A stretch of DNA of 15,986 bases from Euryarchaeota archaeon UBA550 (GTDB lineage: Archaea > Thermoplasmatota > Poseidoniia > Poseidoniales > Poseidoniaceae): the NCBI GenBank assembly GCA_002506705.1, contig DAYA01000087.1, positions 1 to 15,986 on the forward strand, written 5' to 3'. The notes below the pieces were generated by a model that saw only the letters and a list, made by a program, of their open reading frames with translations, was not told where the DNA came from and did no database searches. The translations under genes and the position numbers were made by a program. Positions 1 to 7,365 of the stretch are shown here, in pieces (positions within the stretch are counted from its first letter, which is position 1; every line of letters begins with the position of its first letter).

Positions 1-81
1 CGGAGAGAGAGATTCGAACTCCCGTGTCCGAGGGACAGTGGATTTCAAGTCCACCGCAATACCAGGCTATGCGATCTCCGC
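1..81 (-). tRNA. tRNA-Ser (anticodon UGA), 3' end cut by window edge
   Basis: Read on the minus strand from 81, the sequence folds as a class II tRNA. The acceptor 5' strand is GCGGAGA, complementary to TCTCCG at the window edge; the last acceptor base and the discriminator lie outside. The anticodon stem GTGGA/TCCAC encloses the loop CTTGAAA, giving anticodon TGA. A long variable arm (GTCC-CTC-GGAC) follows, then a T arm with the TTCGAAT loop. The long variable arm and the anticodon both say serine (UCA codons). No intron is visible. It lies 43 bases downstream of the SCO1-like gene on the same strand. Confidence 0.93.
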
Positions 82-124
82 CTAGTTTGTGGGGAGGGCA
101 TTTCTTTCAAGAATCTATCCTTAA

Positions 125-1867
125 TCATTCATCGCGACTTGAAGCGATAATTGCAAGTCCAATGCCTGCAGATAGAGTCACAAACGTGAACCCTGGTAAT
201 CCATGATCATCAGGGTGTGAATTTAGTTTTGCAGCCCGCTTTACATCTTCAACGAAATGGTCTACGTTCCAATCATATCCGACAAACACGACTTTTGGTT
301 TCCAGTCAGAATCTAGAATGAAGGTTTGAGTTGAATGTGAGGTTGAAGTGTCATTTTTTACCTCGTTAGGGTCAACCTCAGGAGAAGGAAGGTCTGAAGC
401 ATCTTGTCCTTCAGCAACCCAAGCGAAGTGGTTAGCGTCTTCCATCAGCATTGCTTCATCAGCAGAATCGGAGATTGACATCCAATGGCTAAAGGAACCC
501 ATGTCGTGCCAGATGTAAAGACTGTAATTTGAATCAGAGCCTCCGATTGAAGTCACCTTAGAATCGGTTTCAGAATAATTGATGTCGTTTTGAGATAGTG
601 CAATGTTTGTGTGCTCAATTGCACTCACTTCTGCCATGTTGTAATATCGTGCATCAAATAACTCTGTAGAGCCATCTGCATAGACTACTCCCAATTTGTG
701 TACCATGTAATCATCAGGAGCAGGAATAGAGGATGCGTCGGTGGAATTGGGTGCCCACAAGATGTGTTGTTTGTCAACTAAGGAGTCCATTCCAACATCG
801 CTCACAATCCAAGATTCGTTTGTTTCTTCCCAGTAGTGTAATGCCCACCACCATGAATAATCATCAGGAGCCTCAACCCCGTTGATAGTGGTCATGTAAT
901 GTCCCCAATCAGAGTCCGGAGCTACAAATGAGTCTAGTGCTCCTATTGACATGTGCCAAGCGTTTAATTCGTCCATCACAGCAGTGTCGGTCGAACCATT
1001 AGACTGCACAATTGTGAATGAAGCATCATCTCCTTGCGGAGCAGGTATAGCAGTATCATCGGTTGAGTTTGGCGCGAATGCAAGATTTCCTGCTTCGATA
1101 GAATCAATTCCCATGATTGAAGCCTCCCATGCTTCACTTGTTGTATTCCAAGAGTGTAATTCCCACCACCATGAGTAATCTGCTGGACCATCATCCTGAT
1201 TCAGTCCAGATACGAATGTACCCCATTGGCTAGAACTTGAATTAACTGTCCAGCCGTTCTTGTATGCTGATGCTGTTAACTGGTCAAATCCATTAAGTTC
1301 GACATTTTCAGAATAAATCTCACCGCTAGGTAGAGCGACCATTACAGTTGGTTCCTCATCTTCATCAGAATGAGTTTCTTCTTCACCATGGTTGTGTCCA
1401 TGTTCATGATTTTCTAATTCAGTAGTATTGACTTGTATCATGAAATCGTCCCATACAGCTTGTATATCTTCTAATTCAGCGGTTAGATGTGGCCACGATG
1501 CTCCATAGTTGTCCATGTATTTCCTTAATTCTGCTGGAGTATCTTTTGCTGGGTCTACAGTGACTGATATGAATTGGTAATCAATTCCATCTAACTGTTG
1601 TTCAGCGCTTACTAGGTTGCTTGTGATTACCGGGCAAACATCAGGGCATGTTGTAAAAATAAACGCTACAACGATTACGTCATGCGTCCCTTTCTTCAAA
1701 GAATAGTAATCGTAATTCTCGTCTATCAATACATGATCAGAGATTTTGTCTCTATCCAATACGTACCCATTCCAATGGTGGTCGTGGTTATCAGAGCCGG
1801 AAACCGAATCTAAAGGAAGAACGGACAGTGCCAATGTAGTTGCTACAGCAAGGGCAAACCAGCGCAT
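125..1867 (-). CDS. SCO1/SenC-like copper protein, thioredoxin fold split by three DUF4430-like units, PGF-CTERM-like tail
   Basis: SCO proteins carry copper to the CuA site of oxidase subunit II, and this gene closes the oxidase operon. The 580-residue protein starts with a signal peptide (about 1-24). The SCO redox/copper motif CPDVC follows (C74, C78), then VDPAKDT (104-110). The conserved SCO histidine, here in SHSTQTFILD (H511), comes some 350 residues later than in ordinary SCO proteins of about 200 residues. Between the two halves lie a His-rich linker (154-166) and three tandem units of about 105 residues (173-277, 281-384, 388-495), two of them containing YSWWWxLHxW. The C-terminus is LPGF plus a hydrophobic segment and an arginine (557-580), resembling archaeosortase PGF-CTERM signals. 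The protein should sit outside the membrane. The start is supported by GAGG 7 bases upstream. The SCO call is firm. The DUF4430 assignment is from the look of the motif, and the sorting signal is an inference. Confidence 0.85.
   Translation of the reverse strand: MRWFALAVATTLALSVLPLDSVSGSDNHDHHWNGYVLDRDKISDHVLIDENYDYYSLKKGTHDVIVVAFIFTTCPDVCPVITSNLVSAEQQLDGIDYQFISVTVDPAKDTPAELRKYMDNYGASWPHLTAELEDIQAVWDDFMIQVNTTELENHEHGHNHGEEETHSDEDEEPTVMVALPSGEIYSENVELNGFDQLTASAYKNGWTVNSSSSQWGTFVSGLNQDDGPADYSWWWELHSWNTTSEAWEASIMGIDSIEAGNLAFAPNSTDDTAIPAPQGDDASFTIVQSNGSTDTAVMDELNAWHMSIGALDSFVAPDSDWGHYMTTINGVEAPDDYSWWWALHYWEETNESWIVSDVGMDSLVDKQHILWAPNSTDASSIPAPDDYMVHKLGVVYADGSTELFDARYYNMAEVSAIEHTNIALSQNDINYSETDSKVTSIGGSDSNYSLYIWHDMGSFSHWMSISDSADEAMLMEDANHFAWVAEGQDASDLPSPEVDPNEVKNDTSTSHSTQTFILDSDWKPKVVFVGYDWNVDHFVEDVKRAAKLNSHPDDHGLPGFTFVTLSAGIGLAIIASSRDE
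383..1351 (-). repeat. Three tandem DUF4430-like protein repeat units inside the SCO-like gene
   Basis: Unit A spans 1351-1037, unit B 1027-716 and unit C 706-383 (minus-strand reading). Units A and B align clearly. Each has a WGxxxxxxN core, then DYSWWWxLHxW, a W near a Gly-[IM]-[DS] motif, and a close in APNSTDxxxIPAP. Unit C keeps the order (NYSLYIWHDM, then FAWVAEGQDASDLPSP) but has diverged. The layout resembles DUF4430/transcobalamin-C-like beta-grasp modules, which are usually ligand-binding or surface-associated. Confidence 0.7.
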
Positions 1868-1874
1868 ATTTTTC

Positions 1875-1905
1875 CCTCAATGCTTTCCTTAATGAAAGTT
1901 TGAGG
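1875..1905 (-). promoter_or_regulatory. Intercistronic hairpin containing the Shine-Dalgarno bases of the SCO-like gene
   Basis: Between the subunit IV stop and the SCO-like start is a two-part stem. The outer arms are CCTCAA (1875-1880) and TTGAGG (1900-1905), the inner arms CTTTC (1883-1887) and GAAAG (1894-1898), and the loop is six bases. On the transcript, the GAGG made from 1875-1878 is the likely ribosome-binding site, 7 bases before the ATG at 1867. It is paired in the stem. The stem could lower translation of the last gene or act as a processing site or partial terminator. Confidence 0.55.
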
Positions 1906-1914
1906 CGATTAGTA

Positions 1915-2319
1915 TCATTCTGTCACGTAGGAGTAATCCCAGTTTGGTGTACACCACGCAGGAAGTTGGTCGATTCCTGCAGGGTTGGAAAGCCCGATAC
2001 CCCATAGCATCAGTGCTGCGAAAATCACAGGGAATAATGCAGTACGTGTGTAGATGAATGGGTCCCCCTTCAAGTGCATGAAGAAGGCAGCAATTCCGTA
2101 TCCTTTGATAATTCCAACAACGATTAGAACTCCCCAAACAGCGGTTCTAGTGATTTCAATGTCAGTGCCAGGAATAACCTCAAAGAAAACAGCTGCAACT
2201 TCAAACAAAGTGAAGAACATCAGAATTAGGAAATTTACGTAGTAAACGTCCTTGCCGATGAGATCAGCCATTTTTTGGAAAAGTCCTGCTATTGGTCCAG
2301 TATACTTGTGTTCGCCCAT
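1915..2319 (-). CDS. Cytochrome c oxidase subunit IV (prokaryotic CyoD/CtaF-like family)
   Basis: This small membrane subunit of 134 residues has three predicted helices (about 27-48, 61-83, 91-112). The second helix ends in IKGYGIAAFFMHLKGDP, the family signature also seen as the FMHL motif of prokaryotic oxidase subunit IV. The family helps assemble or stabilise the catalytic subunits and has no catalytic residues. The start is clear: GAGGTGA lies a few bases before the ATG and overlaps the coxC stop. It sits fourth in the operon, which matches common bacterial orders. Confidence 0.88.
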   Translation of the reverse strand: MGEHKYTGPIAGLFQKMADLIGKDVYYVNFLILMFFTLFEVAAVFFEVIPGTDIEITRTAVWGVLIVVGIIKGYGIAAFFMHLKGDPFIYTRTALFPVIFAALMLWGIGLSNPAGIDQLPAWCTPNWDYSYVTE

Positions 2320-2328
2320 GTTATCACC

Positions 2329-3651
2329 TCAATACAGATAGAATGCCGGGAAGATGGCAACCCACGCCAAATCCACAAAGTGCCAGTACAAACCGAAGTA
2401 TTCGATTCCCTGGCCGTTGTGCTCGTCATATCCATTCTCAAGGACATCTGCCTTGAATATCATGAATAGCATGACTAACAATCCAATGAATACGTGGAGG
2501 CCGTGTGCACCGGTTGCTACATAGAAGATAGAACCTGCTTGTGTATCGATTGTGAAACCTTCAGCGATTAGGTGGCTCCACTCAACCAACTTCAATACGA
2601 TAAACATCGAACCTAGTGCTAAGGTGATGATTAGATAATTTCTGACAGCCTTCTTTCTTGTTGGGAATAACTTAGCCATCAATGCATTCTTTGACGGCTC
2701 CCAGTTTACATCCTTAGCAACCTTTAGTGCAAGTACGATAGTGTAAGAAGAGATAATCAGAGCAAATGTGTTGATTGCACCAGGTAGTAGTGTTCCAACT
2801 TCGTGGCGTAGTAGGTCTGATGCAGTCTGTGTGTCGACAAGGTCACACTTTCCTGCGTTAACAGCCCACTCAGTACACCATCCAGTTCTCATTCTCAAGT
2901 AAGAGGAGAAGAATGATGCGAAGACCATTGTCTCAGATATTAGGAAAATCCACATTCCTGCCTTACGAATGTCTTGTCCTTGGAATGGAGCAGATGTAGC
3001 GATTTGCTCCTGGTGTCCTTTGAGGTCCTCGTTCCACCAGTTGCCGATACCAATGATCAGAATTGCAGCACCGACTATCGACATTCCGAAATCTCCCATT
3101 TCGGCACTGTAGTCTAGTCCTAGGAGTGATTTGCATGTGTTGACGAATCCCGGGAATCCAATCATGAAGAACATCAGACCTGCAGCCATTAGAATCGGTG
3201 AAGCAGAGCCGTGGTGCTCTTCGTGGTCATCATGATGGTGGTCATCATGTTCTTCTTCTGGTTGAATACTATTGTAGAATCCAGAAATTCCGTAGAATGC
3301 GGCATAGATAATCATCATGACAAGAATCGTCTTTCCAGCAGTTACCCATGTGAGGTAGGATAGATGAGCGTCTACCTTAGCATCATATGCTTCATCCACA
3401 GCCTTCTCAGCCGCTTTTTGCTCTGCGAAGGATGCGTTAGGGTCGTCTGTTTCTGATTCGACAAGCATGTCAAGGTGGGCCTTTGCTTCATTGTAATCAT
3501 CGTAAGCAGCATCCCATTCGTTCTTCTTTACTGTACCAACACCAACAGCGAATGCGCCGTATGCTGCAGCTCCAACAAATAGTAGGATGACCGAAACGAT
3601 GACTGCTCTCATCCAGACATCGTTCTTTACATCGTGTAGACTTCCGCTCAT
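2329..3651 (-). CDS. coxC: Cytochrome c oxidase subunit III with extended N-terminus and His-rich loop
   Basis: Subunit III supports proton pumping and stability of the haem-copper oxidase and lies in the membrane. The core runs from about residue 226 to 440 with five helices. Its signatures are GMWIFLISETMVFASFFSSY (E240), ATGAHGLHVFIG (380-390) and YWHFVDLAWVAIF (422-434). The N-terminal 225 residues are extra: a helix at about 14-38, a charged Ala/Glu/Asp-rich helical stretch (42-95), a helix at about 100-124, a loop with seven histidines (135-147), and two more helices (about 151-170 and 187-206). A five-helix CyoC-type subunit is about 200 residues and the seven-helix form about 270, so 440 is long. 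The ATG overlaps the coxA stop (ATGA), implying coupled translation. Confidence 0.93.
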   Translation of the reverse strand: MSGSLHDVKNDVWMRAVIVSVILLFVGAAAYGAFAVGVGTVKKNEWDAAYDDYNEAKAHLDMLVESETDDPNASFAEQKAAEKAVDEAYDAKVDAHLSYLTWVTAGKTILVMMIIYAAFYGISGFYNSIQPEEEHDDHHHDDHEEHHGSASPILMAAGLMFFMIGFPGFVNTCKSLLGLDYSAEMGDFGMSIVGAAILIIGIGNWWNEDLKGHQEQIATSAPFQGQDIRKAGMWIFLISETMVFASFFSSYLRMRTGWCTEWAVNAGKCDLVDTQTASDLLRHEVGTLLPGAINTFALIISSYTIVLALKVAKDVNWEPSKNALMAKLFPTRKKAVRNYLIITLALGSMFIVLKLVEWSHLIAEGFTIDTQAGSIFYVATGAHGLHVFIGLLVMLFMIFKADVLENGYDEHNGQGIEYFGLYWHFVDLAWVAIFPAFYLY

Positions 3652-5942
3652 GATTTCGCCTCCTTATTCCAGAGACTGCTCATCGTTCTAAACGGAGCCT
3701 TGAGTATTGATTCCAACTTGGTCTCGTGGTGGTCGCTTGGGTCGTTAGCATCGTACTGAGTAGGCTCCACTGCGAAGGATGGTGTTGGCGGTGGTGAGGT
3801 TACGGCCCACTCTAGAGACCAACCACCCCACGGGTCCTTGCCAACCTTCTCGCCCTTCTTTACGGAGCGAACGATGTTCCAAACCAGTAGTAACTGAGAG
3901 ATACCGAAGATGATGGCGAATGTTGAGATCGCCATATTCAATTCAGCAAATCCAGACTCTACTGCATAAGTGTGGGTTCTTCTTGGCATACCCATAATTC
4001 CTACAGCGTGCATTGGCCAGAACGCAGCATTGTACGAACTGAATGCAATCAAGAAGTGCCACAGTCCAAGGGTCTCGTTCATCTTTCTACCAGTTACCTT
4101 AGGGAACCAGTAGTAAATTCCGGAGAATAATGCGAAGATGATACCGCCGATGAACACATAGTGGAAGTGAGCAACGACGAAGTATCCATCGTGGAATTGT
4201 GTGTCAAGTCCAGCCACTGGGAAGAACATTCCAGATAGACCACCGAGTGTGAATGTGATCAAGAATCCAAGTGACCATAGCGTGTGTGTCTTGAATACTA
4301 GACTTCCACCCCAAAGAGTCGCAAGCCAGTTGAAAATTTTCACACCGGTAGGAATAGCAACTGCCATTGTGGTAATCATGAACGCAGCACGCCATGCTGG
4401 GCTCATTCCGCTGGTTAGCATGTGGTGTCCCCAAACGACGAAACCAACAACACCGATTCCGACCATTGCGTAAACCATTGAGCGGTATCCGAAGATGGAT
4501 CTCCTTGCGCTTGTAGCAAGTACTTCCGAAACGATTCCGAACGCCGGTACAACGACAACGTATACTTCAGGATGTCCGAAGAACCAGAACAAGTGCTGGA
4601 ACAATAGCGGGTCTCCACCTGCTGTGAAGAACGTTGTTCCAATAGTTGAGTCAAACAATAGGAAGAAGATACCGATTACGAATGCTGGTAGGCTCACGTA
4701 CAGCATGAATACGCTGATTAGAACAGACCAGGTAAACAGAGGCATCTTCATCCATCCAACACCCTTTGCACGCATTGTGAAGGTGGTTGTTACGAAGTTA
4801 ACACCAGATAGAGTAGAGGATGCACCGAGCAGAGCAATACCGGAAATGAATGCAATTGTACCCGGGTTCGGACCACCAGCGTGGCCGCTTAGGCTGGAGT
4901 AAGGTGGGTACATAACCCAAGTAATGTCAGCAGCCTCACCACTCCACACACCTGTGAAAATCAAAGGTGCTGCAGCAACAATCAGCCAGAAACCTAGAGC
5001 GTTAATTCTTGGGAAAGCCAGGTCCTTTGCTCCAATTTGCAGAGGCAGAATGTAGTTCATGAATCCAGCAATCATTGGCATTGCCGCTAAGAAAATCATG
5101 GTTGTACCGTGCAAAGTGAAGAACGAGTTGTATTCTGCTTGTGTCAAGAAATCGTTTTCTGGTAGTGCTAACTGAATACGGAACAGTAGTGCTAGCAATC
5201 CTCCTACAAGGAAGAAGAAGAATCCGTACAAGAAGTACAGGATACCGACTTGCTTGTGGTCTGTGGTGGTCAACCAAGGCTTGAGGTAAGCCCAGAAGTT
5301 TCCGATAGAGAAGTTGTCAGGGTTGCGTGTGTAGAATACCCACATACTTCCGATTAAGATCAGGCCCAGTGCCAGTCCGATGACCGTCATTAGGATGGTA
5401 AGAGCTTCAGCGCTTGGTGCGCTCGGGTTTGCGTTAATTCCAGCGACTTCAACATCTAGTTGGTTCCACTCGTCACCGGATGGTGCACCGTTGCCGTTTA
5501 CTGCGTTTCCAAAGATTAGGAAACTAGCAATTGCGGTGTCATCAGCAGGTGCGGTCCACTTGAAATCCCAAGTCCTTCGGTCGTTAATGTCCATGGAGTG
5601 GGTTAATCCACCCTCCATCTCCTGAGCGACGTTTCCATCGATATCAGGTACTGACTCTAGTACGCCTCCGCCCTTTAGGATGATACTGAAACCACCATTT
5701 TGGTCAGGGTTGTCAATTGGTACATTGTCATTTGAAATTGCAAGTGTAAAGAAGTACTCTTCTGATGCATTGAAAACGTCTGGCAGTCCGTCTACTGTGA
5801 TCACAGTATCAGAACTCATTCCGCCGTGGCAACCACAACCACCTTCAGTTACAATTCCGGTTTGCCTTGCTTCAAACGATGTTGTGGAAGCTAGTGCAAC
5901 TAGTAGAATCGCAAGGACTGCAATGCTTCTACCCTTCATCAT
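3648..5942 (-). CDS. coxA: Cytochrome c oxidase subunit I (A1-type) fused to an N-terminal extracytoplasmic Reeler/choice-of-anchor-like domain
   Basis: This is the catalytic subunit, reducing O2 to water. Visible residues by homology are haem a ligands H278 and H594, haem a3 ligand H592, CuB ligands H457, H506 and H507, the cross-linked tyrosine Y461, and E459 within FGHPEVY, the mark of the A1 subfamily. The D-channel D307 and N314 (KDLAFPRIN), the K-channel K535 (TGVKIFNW) and the Mg-site H584/D585 are also present. The pump therefore looks complete. The first 205 residues are added: a signal peptide (about 1-25), a domain opening with C36-G-C38-H39 and ending near FGNAVNGNGAPSGDEW (144-159), then a membrane helix (about 180-204). 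That domain resembles choice-of-anchor V/Reeler modules, which normally carry CxxCH. ATGA-type overlaps join it to coxB and coxC. The next in-frame ATG (second codon) is also possible. Confidence 0.97.
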   Translation of the reverse strand: MMKGRSIAVLAILLVALASTTSFEARQTGIVTEGGCGCHGGMSSDTVITVDGLPDVFNASEEYFFTLAISNDNVPIDNPDQNGGFSIILKGGGVLESVPDIDGNVAQEMEGGLTHSMDINDRRTWDFKWTAPADDTAIASFLIFGNAVNGNGAPSGDEWNQLDVEVAGINANPSAPSAEALTILMTVIGLALGLILIGSMWVFYTRNPDNFSIGNFWAYLKPWLTTTDHKQVGILYFLYGFFFFLVGGLLALLFRIQLALPENDFLTQAEYNSFFTLHGTTMIFLAAMPMIAGFMNYILPLQIGAKDLAFPRINALGFWLIVAAAPLIFTGVWSGEAADITWVMYPPYSSLSGHAGGPNPGTIAFISGIALLGASSTLSGVNFVTTTFTMRAKGVGWMKMPLFTWSVLISVFMLYVSLPAFVIGIFFLLFDSTIGTTFFTAGGDPLLFQHLFWFFGHPEVYVVVVPAFGIVSEVLATSARRSIFGYRSMVYAMVGIGVVGFVVWGHHMLTSGMSPAWRAAFMITTMAVAIPTGVKIFNWLATLWGGSLVFKTHTLWSLGFLITFTLGGLSGMFFPVAGLDTQFHDGYFVVAHFHYVFIGGIIFALFSGIYYWFPKVTGRKMNETLGLWHFLIAFSSYNAAFWPMHAVGIMGMPRRTHTYAVESGFAELNMAISTFAIIFGISQLLLVWNIVRSVKKGEKVGKDPWGGWSLEWAVTSPPPTPSFAVEPTQYDANDPSDHHETKLESILKAPFRTMSSLWNKEAKS

Positions 5943-6961
5943 CTCAACTCCTCATGTTCGAAGTAGACACCAAAGTCTGCATCGCAGGTCATACCTTCTC
6001 TTGCAACGACCTCGACTTGGCCGTACATTAGTGAGTGCTCTTTTCCGCAGTATTCAGCACATCGGATTGGGAATACTCCTGCTTCGTTTGGCTGAACATA
6101 CATCCAGGTTCCTGAATCTAATCCAGGAACTGCATCTTCTTTCATTCCCCATTCTTGTAGCCAGAATGCGTGTTGTACACCTTGGTAGGTGCTAGAACGA
6201 TCAAATGAATCATCCTCTCTATCCAAGTTCATACTGAAGATGTTGAAGAGAACGTTTTCATCACATGGAATGATTAGGTTGCCACTCATCTTGTAAATGT
6301 ATAATTCTTCACCACTGGAGTCGACTTGCCTTTCTGGGATATGTTGCCATCTGTGGATGATATTTCCTTCCGCATCTTGAATGTCTACGCTTTGAGGGAT
6401 GGTTTCATCGAAACCTCTGTCCATCGTGGTCACGTTGGCCAAATCGAGTGTCTCGGACAATCCTAGAGATACTCTACCCCACTTCACTACAGCAGAGGTT
6501 GCATCTTCTCCAGCGTCTATGGTTAGTCCACTAGCATTCCAAGTAACGTCATGGCCAGTGTCCATATCTTCCCATGTTAGTTCATCATGGTAGTAGAAGT
6601 CCCAGTACCATTGTAGTCCATTGACTTCAACAGTGAATGTGTCCTCTTCTTGCAATTTCTGAACTTCACCCCAAACAATGTTCATTGAACCGAATGCGAG
6701 AATTGTAACCCACACAACAAGAATTGTTGGCCCCAAGAACCAAGCGAATTCGAGATCGAAGTGGTGTCTCTCCTTCGGGAACGTGCCAACTTTGAGTTCT
6801 TCTTTACCGGCAGGCTCAATTCCGTCTCTGTAGCGCAGTACAGCGATTAGCAGCCATGTAAAGGTGAAAATTCCGACCACGATTGACCAGAAAAGAAACT
6901 TATCGTAAAGAATATTGAACACTGTATATTCGTCAGGCCATAACTCACGAGATGCGCTCAT
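5939..6961 (-). CDS. coxB: Cytochrome c oxidase subunit II (CuA subunit)
   Basis: Subunit II accepts electrons from a cytochrome or blue-copper donor at its binuclear CuA centre and passes them to subunit I. The protein has 340 residues, no cleavable signal, and two membrane helices (about 22-43 and 72-93). The CuA domain follows. The aromatic NGLQWYW (114-120) is present. CuA ligands are H264 (GVQHAFWLQEWGMK), C301, E303, C305, H309 and M312 in CAEYCGKEHSLM. Between the aromatic patch and the first CuA-domain strand at SGNLIIPCDENV (226-237) is a longer and more acidic segment than usual (about 127-217). No haem c motif is fused to the C-terminus, so the donor must dock from outside. First gene of the operon; divergent from the DUF167 gene. 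Confidence 0.96.
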   Translation of the reverse strand: MSASRELWPDEYTVFNILYDKFLFWSIVVGIFTFTWLLIAVLRYRDGIEPAGKEELKVGTFPKERHHFDLEFAWFLGPTILVVWVTILAFGSMNIVWGEVQKLQEEDTFTVEVNGLQWYWDFYYHDELTWEDMDTGHDVTWNASGLTIDAGEDATSAVVKWGRVSLGLSETLDLANVTTMDRGFDETIPQSVDIQDAEGNIIHRWQHIPERQVDSSGEELYIYKMSGNLIIPCDENVLFNIFSMNLDREDDSFDRSSTYQGVQHAFWLQEWGMKEDAVPGLDSGTWMYVQPNEAGVFPIRCAEYCGKEHSLMYGQVEVVAREGMTCDADFGVYFEHEELR

Positions 6962-7020
6962 GTTGGTACCGGTCAGATGGCCGTATTAATTGATTGCGTA
7001 TATACGACATTTTATCAATG
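6962..7020 (-). promoter_or_regulatory. coxB: Promoter region of the oxidase operon, with palindrome CGTATATACG
   Basis: Upstream of coxB on the minus strand are three AT-rich candidates for the TATA box: TTGATAAAA near 7011-7018, the perfect 10-base palindrome CGTATATACG at 6997-7006, and ATTAATAC at 6984-6991. A TATA box at the first would give a leader of about 25 bases. The last would give a nearly leaderless message. The palindrome lies where a regulator or the TATA-binding protein would sit. The exact start of transcription cannot be decided from sequence. Confidence 0.5.
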
Positions 7021-7027
7021 AAGATTA

Positions 7028-7056
7028 CTTAATAAACAGTTCTCAGGGGTTATATT
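7028..7056 (+). promoter_or_regulatory. Promoter of the DUF167-TOPRIM gene pair
   Basis: CTTAATAAA at 7028-7036 is a good archaeal TATA box centred about 25 bases before the ATG at 7057. The transcript would therefore be leaderless or nearly so. The purine run AGGGG at 7045-7049 could instead serve as a ribosome-binding site if transcription begins further upstream. Confidence 0.5.
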
Positions 7057-7365
7057 ATGGGGGTCGAATCTTGCATTCAGAAGACCCTAGATGGGACCAT
7101 AATTTTGGACATTGAAGTCCAGCCAGGATCTTCACGTCAAGGTATCGTTGGATTCAATAAATGGAGAGGTAAATTACAGGTTGCTGTAAAGGCTGAGGCG
7201 CAGCAAGGGAAGGCGAACCATGCGGTTTGTAACGTACTTGGGAAGGTATTTTTATCTCCAGTATCCATTGTATCAGGACAAGCCAGCCGCAGCAAAAAAG
7301 TGAGTATCACAGGATTGAATTCGGGAGAGATAATTTCCATTTTGGAGGGATATTTTGAATCGTGA
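7057..7365 (+). CDS. DUF167 / YggU family protein (UPF0235)
   Basis: This 102-residue protein shows the family pattern: VQPGSSRQGIVGFN (22-35), then a strand LQVAVKAEAQQGKANHAV with the conserved KA-P/Q-x-GKAN element, and SGQASRSKKVSITG near the C-terminus (conserved G-x-x-SR-K-K). DUF167 proteins are small alpha/beta proteins found in all domains of life and have no settled function. The downstream TOPRIM gene begins inside the last 11 bases of this one, so the two are likely co-translated. Family assignment is firm; function is open. Confidence 0.9.
   Translation: MGVESCIQKTLDGTIILDIEVQPGSSRQGIVGFNKWRGKLQVAVKAEAQQGKANHAVCNVLGKVFLSPVSIVSGQASRSKKVSITGLNSGEIISILEGYFES

Noticed and set aside
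4201..4902. Long plus-strand open frames opposite coxA
   Set aside because: They lie antisense within a clear oxidase gene, show no domain, and have no ribosome sites. They follow from the codon pattern of coxA.
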